Made by a program: the position numbers and the translations under genes. From positions 1 through 14,004 of the forward strand of contig URIJ01000036.1 of the NCBI GenBank assembly GCA_900547835.1: 14,004 bases of DNA. The letters are read 5' to 3'. Under the pieces are notes generated by a model. That model did not search any database. It saw nothing but the letters and a program-made list of their open reading frames with translations, and had not been told where the DNA came from. Below, piece by piece: positions 12,315 to 14,004 of the stretch (the first letter of the stretch is position 1; the number at the start of each line of letters is the position of its first letter). This DNA is from an uncultured Collinsella sp. GTDB taxonomy: Bacteria > Actinomycetota > Coriobacteriia > Coriobacteriales > Coriobacteriaceae.

Positions 12315-13946
12315 CTACTCCTTATCAAACGAAACATCGGCAGCGGGAAGCTCGATCGTAAAGACCGAGCCATGCGGGTCCGCCGCGGCAACCTCTATGC
12401 TACCGCCATGCGCCAGCATAATGGAGCGGCAGAGCGAAAGCCCCAGGCCCACACTGCGGCGGCTGTCGGCCAAACCATGGTTGACGGTGTAGAACGACTC
12501 AAAGATGCGCTCGCGGTCCTCGGGCGCGATACCCGGCCCGTCGTCGGCGACCAAGCACGTCACGTGCCCCTCGTCGACGCCAATCGAGATCACGATATGC
12601 GAACCCGCCGGCGTGTACGTAATGGCGTTGTTCACCAGGTTCACCACCAGCTGCACCATCAGGCGCGCGTCGACGTTGACGAGTGCCGGCTCGTCGCACG
12701 CAACCACCTTGAGGTCGTGCTCGCGTACGGCGGGGTTCACGTGGCGCAGCGCCTCCTCGACGATATCGTCCATCAACTCGAGCGTAGTCGACAGGCGCAT
12801 GCCGCCGCCTTCGAGCTTGGTGGTGGCGAGCAGGTTCTCGACGGTGGCGTTGAGCCACAGTGCATCCGAGCGGATGGACAGCAGCATGTTGCGGCGCGTC
12901 TGAGCGTCGAGCACGGCGGTGCCGGTCGAGCCCTGGTCGAGCAGCACATCGGCATTGCCCGAGATGCTCGTGAGCGGCGTACGCAGATCGTGCGAGATGG
13001 AGCGCAGCAGGTTGGCACGCAGCTGCTCGTTTTTGGCGAGCACCGCCGCCTCCTCGCGCGCCTCCATGGCGCGGGCGCGATCGAGGGCCAGCTCGCCTTC
13101 GCTCACGATGGCGTCGGCAAGCGTCCGCTCCTCGGACGTCAACGCGTCAGCTTCGGCGACGATGGCGAGCACGCCCACCACCGAGGAGGGCTCACCCGCG
13201 CGCACCATGGTGTCACCCGAGCGCACCGTCAGATAAATGCCGTAGAACGCCGAGCCGCCAAACGTGGCGTCAAGCGGCGTTCCCACGTAGGCCGAAGCCG
13301 AGAGCAGCGGCGGCATCTGGGGTGCCAGATGGTGCACCGGCGCGGCATCGCCCACCGCCGTATACGTCGCGCGCGGCAGCAGGTCATCATCGTCGGCGTC
13401 GGCGCTGTACCACACGACCGGGCAGCCCGAAAGACGCGCCAGCTGCATGGCCATGGCATGTACAATCTGCGGCTCGTCGGCGCAGCGCTGCAACATGCGA
13501 TTGGTTTCGAGCACCATCTGCGTACGGCGGTCGCTCGCGGCGGCCTGGGCCAGGGCACGGCGCAGGGCCAGTGCGATCGAGCTCGACACCAGCGAGACCA
13601 CGAACATGATGAAAAACATGCCAGGATGGATGTGGTCGATAAACGTCAGGGAGTAGCGCGGCTCGATAAACAAAAAGTTGTAGAGCGCCACGGCCGCAAC
13701 CGAGCTCAACAGGCAGTACAGGCGGCTCCAGGTAAAAAACGCGCACAGCTGCACGACGAGCACGTACACGATCATGACGCTCGGGGCAAGCCCGGGCCGG
13801 TCGAGCAACGCGCCCACAGCCGTCGCCGCCGCCAACAGCCCCACCGACACACCGGCGTCGTACAGGGACCCGCGGCGCACCCGCGCCGAACGCCTCCACC
13901 AGAAGTTATCGGCAAGCTCGCCATCCGAGCGAACGTCCATCGGCAC
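12315..13946 (-). CDS. kdpD: KdpD-like sensor histidine kinase lacking the N-terminal KdpD/Usp domains
   Basis: 543-residue membrane kinase; full-length KdpD has nearly 900. Four transmembrane segments of the DUF4118 type (about 33-49, 54-71, 76-94, 109-128, with FLFIEPRYSLTF at 91-102) are followed by a GAF-like region (about 145-290), HisKA with the phosphohistidine H319 in SISHDLRTPL, and HATPase_c with VNLVNN (435-440), DDGPGI (468-473) and SVGLGLSL (498-505). The start is complete: GTG 13946 has GGAGG 6 nt upstream, and ATG 13940 is the alternative. The usual cytoplasmic KdpD and universal-stress-protein domains in front of the membrane part are missing. They might be encoded by another gene outside the window. 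Sensing of potassium or envelope state is expected but not proven. Confidence 0.9.
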   Translation of the reverse strand: MPMDVRSDGELADNFWWRRSARVRRGSLYDAGVSVGLLAAATAVGALLDRPGLAPSVMIVYVLVVQLCAFFTWSRLYCLLSSVAAVALYNFLFIEPRYSLTFIDHIHPGMFFIMFVVSLVSSSIALALRRALAQAAASDRRTQMVLETNRMLQRCADEPQIVHAMAMQLARLSGCPVVWYSADADDDDLLPRATYTAVGDAAPVHHLAPQMPPLLSASAYVGTPLDATFGGSAFYGIYLTVRSGDTMVRAGEPSSVVGVLAIVAEADALTSEERTLADAIVSEGELALDRARAMEAREEAAVLAKNEQLRANLLRSISHDLRTPLTSISGNADVLLDQGSTGTAVLDAQTRRNMLLSIRSDALWLNATVENLLATTKLEGGGMRLSTTLELMDDIVEEALRHVNPAVREHDLKVVACDEPALVNVDARLMVQLVVNLVNNAITYTPAGSHIVISIGVDEGHVTCLVADDGPGIAPEDRERIFESFYTVNHGLADSRRSVGLGLSLCRSIMLAHGGSIEVAAADPHGSVFTIELPAADVSFDKE

Positions 13947-13960
13947 CGCGCCCCTCCCTC

Positions 13961-14004
13961 AAAAACAAAAACCACCACAAAGGGGACAGTCACCTTTGTG
14001 GTGG
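13961..14004 (-). terminator. Hairpin with T-run directly before kdpD
   Basis: CCACCACAAAGG (13972-13983) pairs over 12 bp with CCTTTGTGGTGG (13993-14004); the window ends at the hairpin so the stem may be longer. On the minus strand it is followed by a TTTTTGTTTTT run (complement of 13961-13971). The kdpD ribosome site comes directly after that run. It is either the terminator of an upstream gene outside the window or a leader structure that kdpDE transcripts must pass. The loop GGACAGTCA gives a core resembling REP-type repeats (inference). Confidence 0.75.

Overview
The window looks like chromosomal DNA of a high-GC Gram-positive gut actinobacterium of the class Coriobacteriia, with Collinsella the best guess. 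This rests on GC-rich codon use, AAGGAG-type ribosome binding sites, GTG starts and gene content; no rRNA or other taxonomic marker is present, so it is inference. I see no CRISPR array, tRNA, rRNA, transposase, integrase or phage gene. Ten protein genes are supported.

Layout: (1) 277-2424 (+) encodes the RNA-binding transcription accessory protein Tex. (2) 2425-2804 is a non-coding convergent spacer packed with palindromes: a nested inverted repeat, a 26-bp-arm hairpin, and a 16-bp copy of the 3' end of the next gene. (3) 2805-6814 (-) is a sugar-uptake block. It holds a transaldolase-family gene with its own leader, then, upstream of it, a four-gene unit transcribed as transaldolase paralog - PTS EIIA - EIIB - EIIC of the ascorbate/SgaT (UlaABC) family, closed by a strong intrinsic terminator. 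(4) 7174-7965 (+) is a divergent DeoR-family regulator. The shared intergenic region carries repeated TATCGAAAGC and TTTCAAAAG boxes plus a TTTCG/CGAAA inverted repeat, which suggests it controls the PTS operon and itself. (5) 8011-8838 (-) is a Cof-type HAD phosphatase. (6) 8914-11502 (+) is a long RlmKL-type bifunctional 23S rRNA methyltransferase whose N-terminal (RlmL) catalytic motifs are degenerate. (7) 11597-13946 (-) is a KdpDE-like two-component pair with a KdpD that lacks the usual N-terminal KdpD/Usp sensor region.

How they fit together: the PTS would import and phosphorylate a sugar, and the two small transaldolases would feed the carbon into the pentose phosphate/glycolysis pool under DeoR control. 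None of the classical ascorbate catabolic enzymes (UlaD, E, F, G) is present in the window, so the substrate is open. The transaldolases carry Glu and Phe where E. coli fructose-6-phosphate aldolase has Gln and Tyr, so transaldolase chemistry is more likely than FSA chemistry. Tex, the HAD protein, RlmKL and KdpDE are separate transcription units. Almost every unit ends in a long, nearly perfect hairpin.
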